Positions 1 through 10,600 of a stretch of 31,734 nucleotides of DNA are shown piece after piece. Every line of letters begins with the position of its first letter. Position 1 is the stretch's first letter. The stretch is from CAYXWM01 sp964468805. GTDB taxonomy: Bacteria; Bacillota; Clostridia; Lachnospirales; WRBF01. The notes beneath the pieces are model-generated. The model was given only the letters and a program-made list of their open reading frames with translations. It had not been told where the DNA came from and did not search any database. Both the position numbers and the translations under genes were made by a program. The stretch is taken from NCBI GenBank assembly GCA_964468805.1, contig CAYXWM010000030.1, positions 1 through 31,734 of the forward strand, written 5' to 3'.

Positions 1-85
1 GACCGGTGTTTTTTTTATAAAAACGCAAGAGCGAACCGTTTACGAAGAATAGCTTTTGTTACTATTCCTTATGAAATTAAGTATA
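1..85. repeat. Family A palindromic element, copy 1 (cut by window edge)
   Basis: This is the right-hand part of an imperfect palindrome also found at 13748-13886 and, in a shorter form, at 29705-29786. It shares a core (about 20-60) and the right arm ending AATTAAGTATA with the 13748 copy almost base for base. It is followed directly by the right part of a family B element, and the junction reads as an insertion of A at a TA inside B. The left end lies outside the window. It sits just downstream of the pilin operon on that operon's transcribed strand. Confidence 0.8.
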
Positions 86-152
86 ATTGATTTTTTCCAA
101 CTGTTCAAGGAAACCCTATTATTTTTGTCCTTCATATTATTTGGAATTAGTA
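86..152. repeat. Family B palindromic element, copy 1 (right part)
   Basis: This contains the B core (ATTGATTTTTTCC, loop near TGTTCAAGG) and the right arm ending TTTGGAATTAGTA. The same order is seen at 15006-15105, 21907-22004 and 29794-29895. The left arm is missing and is replaced by copy 1 of family A. The right end is six bases from the stop codon of the last pilin gene, so it would be transcribed at the 3' end of that mRNA and could act as a folded end structure. Confidence 0.8.
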
Positions 153-157
153 TATAT

Positions 158-664
158 TTATCTTAACATTATGGGATTAACGGAATATGTTCTGCAAAGC
201 ATGGGTAATCCGTCACTGTCCAAAATATTAAGCTCCAGTCTATAGACAGGTTTCCCGGCACCAGGTTGTGTAAACCCTACACTCAGTCTTTTATTTCTGT
301 AATACCCCGGTGCCAAAAGAAACTGATTGTTTTTCATCAATATTCCGTTTTCGTCTACCGTGTATTTTATAGTTAAACTATTGGCTTCTATTAGTATTTC
401 TCTGTTATTACTGTCAAAAGCAGGTGCGGCTGTGGCTCGATTAAGGTCATTTGTAATCTCCTTACCCAGATTATTCAGCAGGACACTTAATTCCGCAAAT
501 TCATTTGCTCTTATATAACTTCTTATTGTGCCCATAAAAACAGGTGAGGCAACCGTTGCAACTATAATTAAAACAAACAATGCCGTTATAGTTTCAATCA
601 GTGTGAAACCTGCCTTTTTTTTGAGAATCTTTAACACAGATGCAGGTGAAAATTTACCGATCAT
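158..664 (-). CDS. Type IV pilin-like minor pseudopilin (J/W-like)
   Basis: A 168-residue protein with a class III prepilin signal. A basic leader with KILKKKAG is followed by FTLIE, with Glu at +5 of the mature protein, and a hydrophobic helix of about 20 residues (roughly 19-40). The rest is a small, mostly beta globular domain. Prepilin peptidase would cut after the Gly. The start is the ATG preceded by GGAGGTGGAAC; an in-frame ATG eight codons upstream lacks such a site. The gene overlaps the end of the preceding pilin gene by 11 bp, so translation is probably coupled. Length and position as last of four fit a GspJ/PilW-like minor pilin, but no specific family name can be assigned by eye. 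The gene is followed by palindromic repeats at the window edge. Confidence 0.85.
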   Translation of the reverse strand: MIGKFSPASVLKILKKKAGFTLIETITALFVLIIVATVASPVFMGTIRSYIRANEFAELSVLLNNLGKEITNDLNRATAAPAFDSNNREILIEANSLTIKYTVDENGILMKNNQFLLAPGYYRNKRLSVGFTQPGAGKPVYRLELNILDSDGLPMLCRTYSVNPIMLR

Positions 665-1010
665 GTTCCACCTCCGGCCTAAAAGCAATTATGCCGTCGC
701 TGTTAAAAAGCTCAAGGTTATGCACTGTATCCCCAAGTATATTGCTTGGATCACTGAATTTTATGGTATAGCTGTTTCCCGCAACCGAGCTACCTTCATA
801 ATCTGTTTCTTCCGTTGCCCGGTTTACCGTATTCTGCAAATCTTGTGCGGTTTCGGTAGCGTTTTGGGATATACGCAGAGACGTTACTATCATAGACGAT
901 ACACCCAGTATAAGGACAGAAAAAATAAACAAGCTTACTATACCCTCAACCAAGGTTTCGCCTCTACGGGATATTAATATGGATTTAGCTTTGGTAATCA
1001 ATGTTTTCAT
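654..1010 (-). CDS. Type IV pilin-like minor pseudopilin (I/V-like)
   Basis: A 118-residue protein. A basic leader (SILISRRG) precedes ETLVE and a hydrophobic helix at about residues 18-42. Glu+5, which neutralises the next pilin in a fibre, is kept. The +1 residue is Glu instead of the usual Phe; this GETLVE variant occurs in prepilins of Bacillota. The C-terminal part is very short (about 75 residues), typical of GspI/PilV-like minor pilins. The start ATG is preceded by GGAGG at a rather long spacing of ten bases. It overlaps the genes on both sides (26 bp with the upstream one, 11 bp with the downstream one), so all belong to one transcript. Minor pilins of this kind usually help to start fibre assembly or sit at the tip. 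Confidence 0.8.
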   Translation of the reverse strand: MKTLITKAKSILISRRGETLVEGIVSLFIFSVLILGVSSMIVTSLRISQNATETAQDLQNTVNRATEETDYEGSSVAGNSYTIKFSDPSNILGDTVHNLELFNSDGIIAFRPEVEHDR

Positions 1011-1644
1011 GAGATACCAACCTCCAATTTCCCGAATTTCGTACTGTCATCTTCTTATCCGTTTCTGATTTTTCCTCCATATATCCGTCAGTTAATCGGT
1101 AATTGGAGACAGTTGTCAATGCCTTATCTTTGTATTCGGCTTTAACGGTAACAACCATGGTTGAGTTAATTGTTGCCGATTTTGGCACCCAAGGAGCTAT
1201 CTCAATGCCTTCAGCTTCTATTTTTTCCATACCGGGTGTAATATTAACTCTAACATCGGGAAACTCCAACTGTATTGCTACGGTTAAATCCGAGGGCACT
1301 TGAAAATTTTCAAATGAAAGCCCTAATTCTGTGGGAAGTTTGTTACCCTCATCTACACTTTTGTATAATGCAATCAACAGCTTTGTGCCCAAATAATGGG
1401 GATTATCAAAGTCCTTTTCATCAGTATTCAAACTTTCCGAAAATACTTTGAAAACAGAGTCGGCATATAGGCTTAATTGGTCATAATCCCTTTGGTTTAC
1501 ACTTGCACCGACAGCGGTTGAAGCCGCCATCAGTGCAGATGTTCCTATAGCCATCAGTAAAAACATTACGGCAAGCACAATTGCCAAAGATGCTCCTGAC
1601 CTGTCTTTGAGTAAATATTTTAATCTATCTGTCAAAGCGGTCAC
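985..1644 (-). CDS. PilX/GspK-like pseudopilin lacking Glu5
   Basis: A 219-residue protein with a basic start (DRLKYLLKDRSG), then ASLAIVLAVMFLLMAIGTSA, a hydrophobic helix at about 18-45, and an extracytoplasmic domain. The Gly before the hydrophobic run fits a prepilin peptidase site, but position +5 is Ala, not Glu. Loss of Glu5 is the hallmark of GspK/PilX-type subunits that cap a pseudopilus tip, so a tip role is inferred. The start is GTG, placed inside the last codons of the giant gene (20 bp overlap); a TTG three codons later behind GGGGTGA is an alternative. No further domain is recognised. Confidence 0.75.
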   Translation of the reverse strand: MTALTDRLKYLLKDRSGASLAIVLAVMFLLMAIGTSALMAASTAVGASVNQRDYDQLSLYADSVFKVFSESLNTDEKDFDNPHYLGTKLLIALYKSVDEGNKLPTELGLSFENFQVPSDLTVAIQLEFPDVRVNITPGMEKIEAEGIEIAPWVPKSATINSTMVVTVKAEYKDKALTTVSNYRLTDGYMEEKSETDKKMTVRNSGNWRLVSHENIDYQS

Positions 1645-4600
1645 CCCTTTTCCTTACCTTAAACTTGCCGTTGCGTCCGATGAAGAAGAAAGGCAGTCCC
1701 GCAGCTATGGCAATCATAGTGTTTACCTCGCCGGGTTCGGATTGATTTTGTTCGGGAAGTTCGCTGTTGGGAGCCGAATTTAGTTCTCTGTCCGTTTCGG
1801 TATCAATAATTTGGGAAGTATCTTCTTCCGTTAATCCCGGTTCCGGTGCAACTGTTCTCTGCGGATAATTTCCGAATTTCTGTGCATATCCGCTTTCCGT
1901 AACATCAACTACAACTACCGTAACGTTTACGTCGTTTGAAGGCATTGTAAACTTATAAGTTAAACCCTGTGTGACAGTAGTTAACGGCACTTCATCGTTT
2001 AAGGAATCACGAGCGTAAATTTCCGCCACTGCGAATCCGGGTTCTGTTGCGATATTAAGAGTTACCTTTTGGTCTTTTACAGCTCTGTCAGAGTATGACG
2101 TACCCAAATTATCCGTAATGGGTGATTCAACCGCAAAGGTAAGGGTAGCATCAGATACATTTACGGCTTCTATGTTCGTTACCGCTGAATACAGACCCAA
2201 TACCCTCTTGGAGTAAAACTTATCCAAAGCAGCTTTAATATCGGTAGTAGCAAGGTTAATATCTTGGGCACTTGAATCGGAGTTTTCGTAAACAAGTTTA
2301 GCCCTGTCTATATCACCTTGTAATGCCACCTTGGAACCGGGCAGGAATTTTCCTATTTCATAGCCTTCAACAGCATCTGAATAAGCCTGATTTGCTTTTT
2401 CCAAAGCTATGCCAAGTTCAACTAAATTTGAACCCACTCCGTCTACGGTTCCGGTTACAGAATTGACAGCTGTATTTTTATTTTCACCAAACAACTTACC
2501 CAATTTGCTTCCCACAGATTCTACTTTAATTTTGTTAACGGTTGCCCCGGCTATGGTGCCTATAGTATCGTTCAAACCGGCTATACCGCCTACAATATTG
2601 TTGCCTTTAACTGTTTCTGTGGTATTTTGAACGGTATTGCTTACCAATCTGCCGTTATTGTACCCTGCAATACCTCCGACATTGTCGTTGCCCTCAATAT
2701 GCATTCCTTTGCCGTCGGTGTCGCCTGTAACTGTACAATTTTGTATCAACCCAAAATTTTTGCCTGCTATACCGCCTACGTTATCATTACCCTTAATGCT
2801 TGTTACGGGTTCAAGAATTATGTTTTGAACAGTACCGCTGTTATGGCTGAACAATCCTATATTATCAACAGTAGAGGCTTCTATGGTAAGGTTTTTAATG
2901 CTGATTGTGTTGTCGGCATTGCCGAAGGTACCCTTAAATTCACCGGTAACAACAGAATTGTCAAGGGTTATTCCTTTGAAATCAAGGTCATTTTCCGGTC
3001 TGAATGCTACTCCCGCCGTGTTTTTCATTTCACTGATTTTTCGCATTTGCTCGGGAGTACGTATAGTGTATACGGGGTTGCGTGGAGTTTGGGTATTGAA
3101 AATTGCCTTTTCGAATGCAGGGTTGTAATAACTGTATCCGTTTGCCGTTTCATAGTTATTCAAGGTAGCTTTGATGATTTCGGCTCCCGTATCGTTTAGG
3201 TATACCACATTTTTACCGCCCAAAGTCTCGTAGACTCCTGTGTATCCGGTGGGAATTATAAAGCAGTAACCCCGTTTGGTAACGGTTTTTGACGGATTAA
3301 GGCTGTTTTGAATAACCGGAACCACGTCGTTACTGTAATTAAAGAAACCGGCATCTCCGTCATCATATATTTCATAATAAGCCAAGGTAAACTCAAGAGA
3401 ATCAGTAAGGGGATAATCCGTAGGAGGTGCAAGATTCCTTATACTCGGGTAAGGATATGTTCCTGCCGGACCCCAATTTAACCAGTCTGCAAGATTCATG
3501 TTTCTGAATTGCTGTGTGGATTTCGGTATACCCGGGGTTCCAGGATTTACGTTATCGTTAAAGTCTTTACCCCCAAGATAAACAACCGTGTCGCCTATTT
3601 CTTTATAGCTTTTTCCCACAATCGGGAAGGCAAAACCGTTTTCAACCGGAGCCTTGGCTATATAAAGAGAAAATTCTGCTCTGCCCTCGTTATAACCAAT
3701 CAAACCGCCTAAACTGTTATCGCCGGAACCGCTTGTTCTTATGGGGATTTCCGGACGGGTGTCGTCTTGCTGTTTGTAAACTGCATAAACGTCTGTAATA
3801 TAACCGCCGGTCTTGTTGTGTCCGGTAACAGAGCCGATGTTTTGTATTATATGGGAGCCGGTTCCTTCAAGATCAAATCCGGTAACCGCCGATAACTGAA
3901 TTGTTCCTTCGTTTTCAGCCGCAATTACACCCATTTTTAAAGCTCCTGCTGTAAGCGAGCCGGTAATATGGGGTTCATGAACGGTAATCTTTTGTACTAC
4001 ACCTTTATTAGTTTCAAACAAACCGACCTTATCCTCATTTGAGCTGATCTTTAAATTGTTTATTACTTTATAATTACCGTCGTAAACCCCTCTAAAATCT
4101 CCCTTTACAACAGCACCCGAGAATACTTTAAACGAGTCGTAGTTTGATATAAGAGAATCGTTATATTGAGCCGCGTCTATATTAATTACCTGCTCAAAGG
4201 TTCTGCCGTTGGATAAACTTCCGCCTGCCGCAGCCAGTTTACTGATATTGCTTAAATGTCTCAGAGAACGTACATTCAATTTTGTTGAAATTTCGGGTGT
4301 TAAACTTGCTTCGCTGTATTTAATTTCACTTGGGAAATTAAAATCGAAATACAGGTCTTTGCCCACGGAATCGGCATTTACAGTGGTAGTTGTACCTATA
4401 ATTCTGTTATGCTTGTCGTCCTCTATTTCTTGATTGGTTGGATATTGTTTTTTTGATAATCGTGTAAAGAGACGGATTTTATTGTATCCGGTTATTATTT
4501 TACTTTTAATATCTTCATTAAATTCGATACCGATTTTTCCCGTTCCCAACACATTTTCCACGGCATTTACTTTAATAGTTGTGCCGTTAATAACCACGTC

Positions 4601-7600
4601 GTATTCGCCGGTTTTTCCGATTTCCAGATAATATCCGTCTTCAACAACCTGTTTATCTTGAAGATTGCTGATGGGATTGCCTTTAAGATCCAAACTATAG
4701 AAACCGAAGGTATTGTCAAAATATTTTTCGTAATACTTCAAGGTTGTATCGTAAATGGCGTCTATATATTCCCAAGGGGTAATATGAGTATTTACATAAT
4801 CGTTGTTCTCATGTGTAAATCGGCTTAGATCAGGATAAATATAGAAGCCCTCAGCCGGCTTAAAGATTGCATAATCCTTATTTTGACCGTTCTTGGTGGG
4901 CAAATCATCCAGTCCGGGATAAGACTCGCCTCGGTAAACCGAAGAGGTTATTATTTTGTTGTTTCTGAGGTTTTCCCTGGTTTCCCAGAAAGTACTGAAC
5001 AGTCTCTCAAACTCCGAAATAGTATCGATACCGTTGATTTTCGCTAATCTGTTGCCCTCATCTTCAATCTTGAAGAGATTTTTTCCTACTATGGTATCGG
5101 GCTTATATTGGTCTGCTTGCAAAGAGAAACAGTTTTCGATATAAGTGTCGTAAGAAGCCAGACCGAAAATTGAACCGGATGCTTTACTTTTTTCGGTATC
5201 GTTTTGAGAGGGCGGTAATTTACCCGAAATATAACCTATATTGTAACAGTTTAAAAATTGCGTGTTTCCTGTTTCGCCGCATATACCGCCTATACGAATA
5301 GATACCCCGTCTTTTGGAGTGATTTGGGTCAATATGCCGTGAATATCTTCTTCAATATTTATCCTTCCGGTATTGTAGCAAGATACTATTTTTGCATTGT
5401 CAGTCTTGCTTCCGCTGGCGGTACCTACTATTCCGCCTAGGAAACCAAAATACGCCCTGACAGTGCCTGCATTATAGCAACCCACAATCTGCCCGGTGTA
5501 TTCTCCTTCCATTGGTTTCTTTATGACAAATATTGCCCCTGCAATACCGCCTGTATTAGTTGTAGAAGCCCAATATGTTGCCATTTTTGAAAGGTTGGGG
5601 TGTATGTCTGCAATATTTGCGGATGAAATAACTTGTGATGAATTAGCTATCACCCCAACAATACCGCCAACATGATACATATACTCTGTATTACCCGTAT
5701 AATTCCCTACAATTTGTGAGAAACAGGTAATTTTGGTCTTGTTATCAACTATATCTTCAATGTTGTGGGAGTTGGTACCGACTATACAGTTTATTATTTT
5801 GCTGTCGGGACCATAGGTAATTCCTGCTATACCTCCGTGAACATGAGCGTACTGTATACCTAAGCTGTCTGAATAGTCAAAATAATGGTTATCTTGTCTG
5901 GTTCCGCAGAATACTGTGTCTACATTTCCGTTAGCATCAGCAAACAAATTAATCCTATTAATACTTTGAACCTTAATGTTATCTATAATTCCGTAGTTAA
6001 TATTGGATACTATTCCGCCGCCCATACCGTTTAATTGGTAACGAATTTGCGGGTCTATAAACTCCAAATTGCGTACGGAGGCTCCCTTTTGCAAATCACC
6101 AAAAGCAGAACCTGTTCTCTCCCTCAAGGGAACCTGTGTGGAAATATACATAACCAAGTCATAAATCCTATAAGAAGCCGGTCGCCTTGTTTCCGGGTCA
6201 AGCATACCGGCAACACGACCGTCGTATATACCGGCAAAATCGGATATTACATTTCTACCCATAAAATTCAAGGGCTTTCCGTCTATCTTATAATTCTTCC
6301 TACCGTTCAGTTCTTCGGTAGCAAAGTTTAAACTGATAGTTTGATTAAAGTTATAGTCCTTGATATTTATAGGTTTGTATTCATCGGGATTATAACCGAT
6401 TATGATTGTTTCTATCGTAGTTGTCTTTTTTGTGGAGTAATACTTGTTTTCTGATGAATTATACCTAATGTCAAGTTTTACGGAAGTAACGGTTTCAATG
6501 TTGTCGTTAACTTCTGTTGTAATTACTGTTATATCATCGAAAGTTACAACAGTAGTTGTGTTACCGTTAGCGAAAGTCCCTGTGTTTTTGATGTCGTCAA
6601 ATTTATGAACAGAATAAAAATCTTCTGTAAAAGTAACAGTACCGGGCTTTGGTCCGGATGAATTGATTTCACCGTTAATATTTAGCATCTGCCTTGGAGA
6701 ACGCACTTCCAAAGTTTTAGTAGCCGGAACAGTGTCACTTTCTTTCAATAAATATATCTCGTTGGCAAACATGGGATTAAAATAAACACTGCCGTTATCG
6801 CCCAAACCTTTAAGCTCGTTAACAAAAGTATCTCCAACGCTTGAAGCTTCTATTTTTGTAGGAGACAATCCTTCCGGTGTTTTATTGGAGCCGGTAATAA
6901 CTCCGCCGATTTCGGAATGAGTAAATTTTATTACTCTTCTTCCGTCAAACAGTTCGCTCGGTCTATCTGAAATATCGTTGCTAGCGTTACCTTTAAAACG
7001 AATATTGTAATTGTTAACGGTTACAAGATCCAGCAGATAGCCTTCTTCCACAACCGTTCTCTCCGGGTCATAGCTAAGAGTGTTGATGGGCAATTTATCG
7101 TCCAAATAGAAGAAATATCCCACGCTGTCGTCGTCATATACCTCGTAATATTTCAAAACAATTTCAAGTATGGGCCAATCCATGTAGTGGTTCATGTCTT
7201 TTAATCGGGGATATGGATAAGCCTTGCCTGCCAGTACTTGTGTCAAGTGGGTTGTGGATTCGTCGGCTGTTGCCCAGTTATCGTTACCGGGAAACATAGC
7301 GGCAAAATCCCAAGCGACTTTATCCCCATAGATTATGCCCACACCTTGGTTGCTGTCTGCATTTTCGTTATAAATACCGGTTTGCAGGAAGTATATTTGG
7401 TTTCCTTCTTTGCCTGTGCCTATGGTAGGTTTATTTCCGAAGCCCAAAGCGGTTGTATAAGCATTGTTAAAGCTTCCGTCTTGCTCGCCTATAATACCGC
7501 CTATTACTTTATTTGAAGCGTTTTCCTTGGTATAAACCGGAGGAGCAAAGGTTCCGTCGGCAGCCTTAAACGAGTGGTTGTAATAAACATCGCTTACGTT

Positions 7601-10600
7601 ACCGCGGTTTACCCCTACTATACCGCCCAAAACTTGGGCAGCCGTATTTGTTCCTTCTACTTCAACATGGGAGACATGGCATTGTTGGATAGTACCGCCC
7701 GCATGAAGTTCGGATGTTATACCTCCCAGGTTCTTCTTGCCTATAAATTTAGAATCTATCAGGGCAATTTGTTTAACAGTGCCGCTGATTTGTGCAAATA
7801 AACCTATACCGATTTTTGAAGAACCCTGACCGTCCGCACCGTCAAGATTTACCAGAACATTTCTGATATATTTGTTTTGCCCCAAATACGTTCCTCCGAA
7901 GTTCATATCAACTACGGATTCATTGGTGGGCATTTTTGCGTTTTCATTCAGGGTAATGTTTATTGTATCCGCTGAAATGTCTACCTTAATTTCTCTGCGA
8001 TAGGGTTTAAAATCCAGATTCAATTGTTGCGTAAATATCTTAGCAGAGGTGATTCTGTCCACATTATCCAGATGTCTGGGTGAACGAACAATAAATTCCG
8101 GTCTCTCTAAATCTGAAGTATAAATGGCATTGGCAAACAACGGGTTGAAATAGACCTTTGTTGTATCCGTATCACCGGGTCCTTCGGATAAAACTTGGAC
8201 ATTGTTGCTAATCAGTTTTATACCTATGGGTTTAGCCGATAAATCAGATAATAACGGCATTAAACCTTCGCCGATTTTGTTATCGATAAATAAGCGGTAG
8301 CGAATTTCTTCAACACCCTCAACCTCGACCTTGTACGGAACCGGCAATTGGCTCAATTTAGCGTTTGAGTCTTTCCATTCCCATTTGGGATTGTTGTTGC
8401 TGTTTGCAGTATCTGTAAATTCATACAGTGTGTTGCCCAAATACAATTTAAAGTTGTTGCCGTAGGAAAAATCTATACAGTAACCGTCATTGGCTACCAA
8501 TTTATTATCTTTTGCCTCGGCTAGACTTCCGTTTGAAGAAAATCCCCAAGTACCGTCAGTATACAACTCGTAATAAGAAAGCCTTGCACTGCTTGTTATT
8601 CCGATTTCTTTAATATCTTCCCAAGGAGTTACATGATTTAATGTTTTTAATTTTGGATAGGGATAATAAGTTGCTGTATCCTTTCCCTGTGCATAAATTT
8701 CATTGCTATTTACAAAGAGGCTTGATAACTCGGGAGACTTACTGACCAAGTCAGCTTTTGAAATCGACGTAGGATCGGAGCTGCCGTTGGATATATAATA
8801 ACTCTTAAGGGCAGGTGTACCGGTACCAATTATTCCGCCGCTGTGGGGATTTGTTTCGTAAATTGCTTCATAATTGGTAAAATAGGTGCTTATAACTGTG
8901 CCGGCGTTGTTACCTACTATACCGCCTAGATTTGCGGTGATACCTGCTGTCAAATTAAAATATTTCGGATCTTTTGAAAGATATGCATCCGATCCGGTAG
9001 TATCCACCGTAACTGATTTAATGTTAACACGAGCGTTGTTATATGCATTTATAATTATACCGTCAAGCAGACCGGTACTCTTGACATATCCAACCAAGCC
9101 GCCAATGTTTCCCATATCTGCTGTTACCGAACCGGTTAGAGGATTGTCGGAAGTTTGTTGTGTGGCATCATAAAAACCGCCGTTATAGGATTGGCTGAGT
9201 ACGCCCGAATCCAAGAAACCAACCAAACCGCCTACATTGACATTACCGCCGGAACCGCCGGAGGCTGTTACGTTGGCAAAGGCATAACTCTGGGTAATTA
9301 AACCTTCGAATAATTTACCGGCGATACTGCCCACATTTAATTCAAAGTTAGACTTATTGCGATTTCCTGTTATTTGCGCGTTTTCAAGAGCAATACCTCT
9401 GATAATGGTGTTTTTGCCCGTTATTTCTCCGAATAAACCGATATTGCTAAATCTGTCGGAACCGCTTGTATCTATAGTAAGATTTCTGATTACATACGGT
9501 TTATCACTTTTTTCCAACCCCAGATAATTGCCTTTAAAATTCGAAATAGGAGGGAAATTGGTTATATATTTCATTTCTATATGTGAAATTTGCCTGTAAC
9601 CATAGCCTTTATCTCCAAAATGTCTTATATTATAGAGATGTCTGGCGGATTTCAAAATAAACACATCTGCTGTGCCTTGATTAATACTGCCTGAAAAGTG
9701 GGTATTGGCAACAGATAAAGATGTTGTCTTTTCTGCCCCACCTGTAGTTACAAAGGCACGAACATTGTGAGGTTGTGCTATGCTATACCTTGAATTAATG
9801 TTATAAGGAGCATTTTCTAAGACATCGCCTTTAATATAGTCTATAACCCAAATATATTTTTTGTAAGATGAGGAAATATCTACCCCGTATTGGATTATTG
9901 ATTTGGAGCCGGGAACCTCTGAATATATCAGCTCTTTATTTACACTCGTATCGACATTTATTAAAGCATTTGAAAAGTTACCGGATAACTTATCAAGTTC
10001 CGGTACTGAAATATTCAAAACCGTATTATTATTTTTAACGTCTGCTAACCCAAATTCGGCTGTTTTCACGTCTTTGGGCAGATAAGCCTCGAAATACAGT
10101 ACATTTTCGTAGCTTTTTACAGCTACATCATTTATGTCCAGCGGTTTATCGGTTCCGTCGTAAATTTCCACAATGTTGGTAAGAGGTACGGGTTCCGGTT
10201 GACCTGTATAATCCACCCCATAATAACCTTGCTTTCTTTCGCTGAAACTTGTATATGGTCTTGTACCGTAAATGCTGCTGTTTGAGTTATCGGTGTTATC
10301 GTAATCCAGTTCATCAACCACATCACTGTAAAAAACAGAAGAAACAACCCCTGTTTTAATGTTGTATTCAATTACTATGGCGTTATTTAAAACATCCTTA
10401 TCTATAACCACCGGTTTAAGAAGTTTATTTACCGGATTTTCCTCGGTATCGTCACCTTTTGCCTTGCTGATAGAAACTATATACGGTACATTTCCCGCTT
10501 TTTCGTCAGCTTCGGGATAATTGGTTCTTGTGCCGGCATCGTCCTTCAGCTTTCCTTCAATGCTGTCAGCTTCTAACACGGCATTATTAATTATTTCGGT

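Noticed and set aside
528..977. A 149-codon plus-strand open frame over the small pilin genes
   Set aside because: The minus-strand frames show prepilin signals and ribosome binding sites; this frame shows no recognisable protein features.
1680..1790. A canonical LPxTG sortase motif at the end of the giant protein
   Set aside because: No LPxTG or close variant is present; only the hydrophobic run and basic tail resemble a sorting signal.
2627..3199. A 190-codon open frame on the plus strand inside the giant pilin gene
   Set aside because: It is antisense to the GLUG-coding frame, has no ribosome binding site, and its composition is that expected from the reverse of a Gly/Asn/Thr-rich repeat gene.
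2400..9700. DNA repeats in the giant gene as a CRISPR array or satellite
   Set aside because: The similarity is at protein level (GGIVG-type motifs) at irregular spacing within one open frame; no identical DNA repeats with unique spacers are present.
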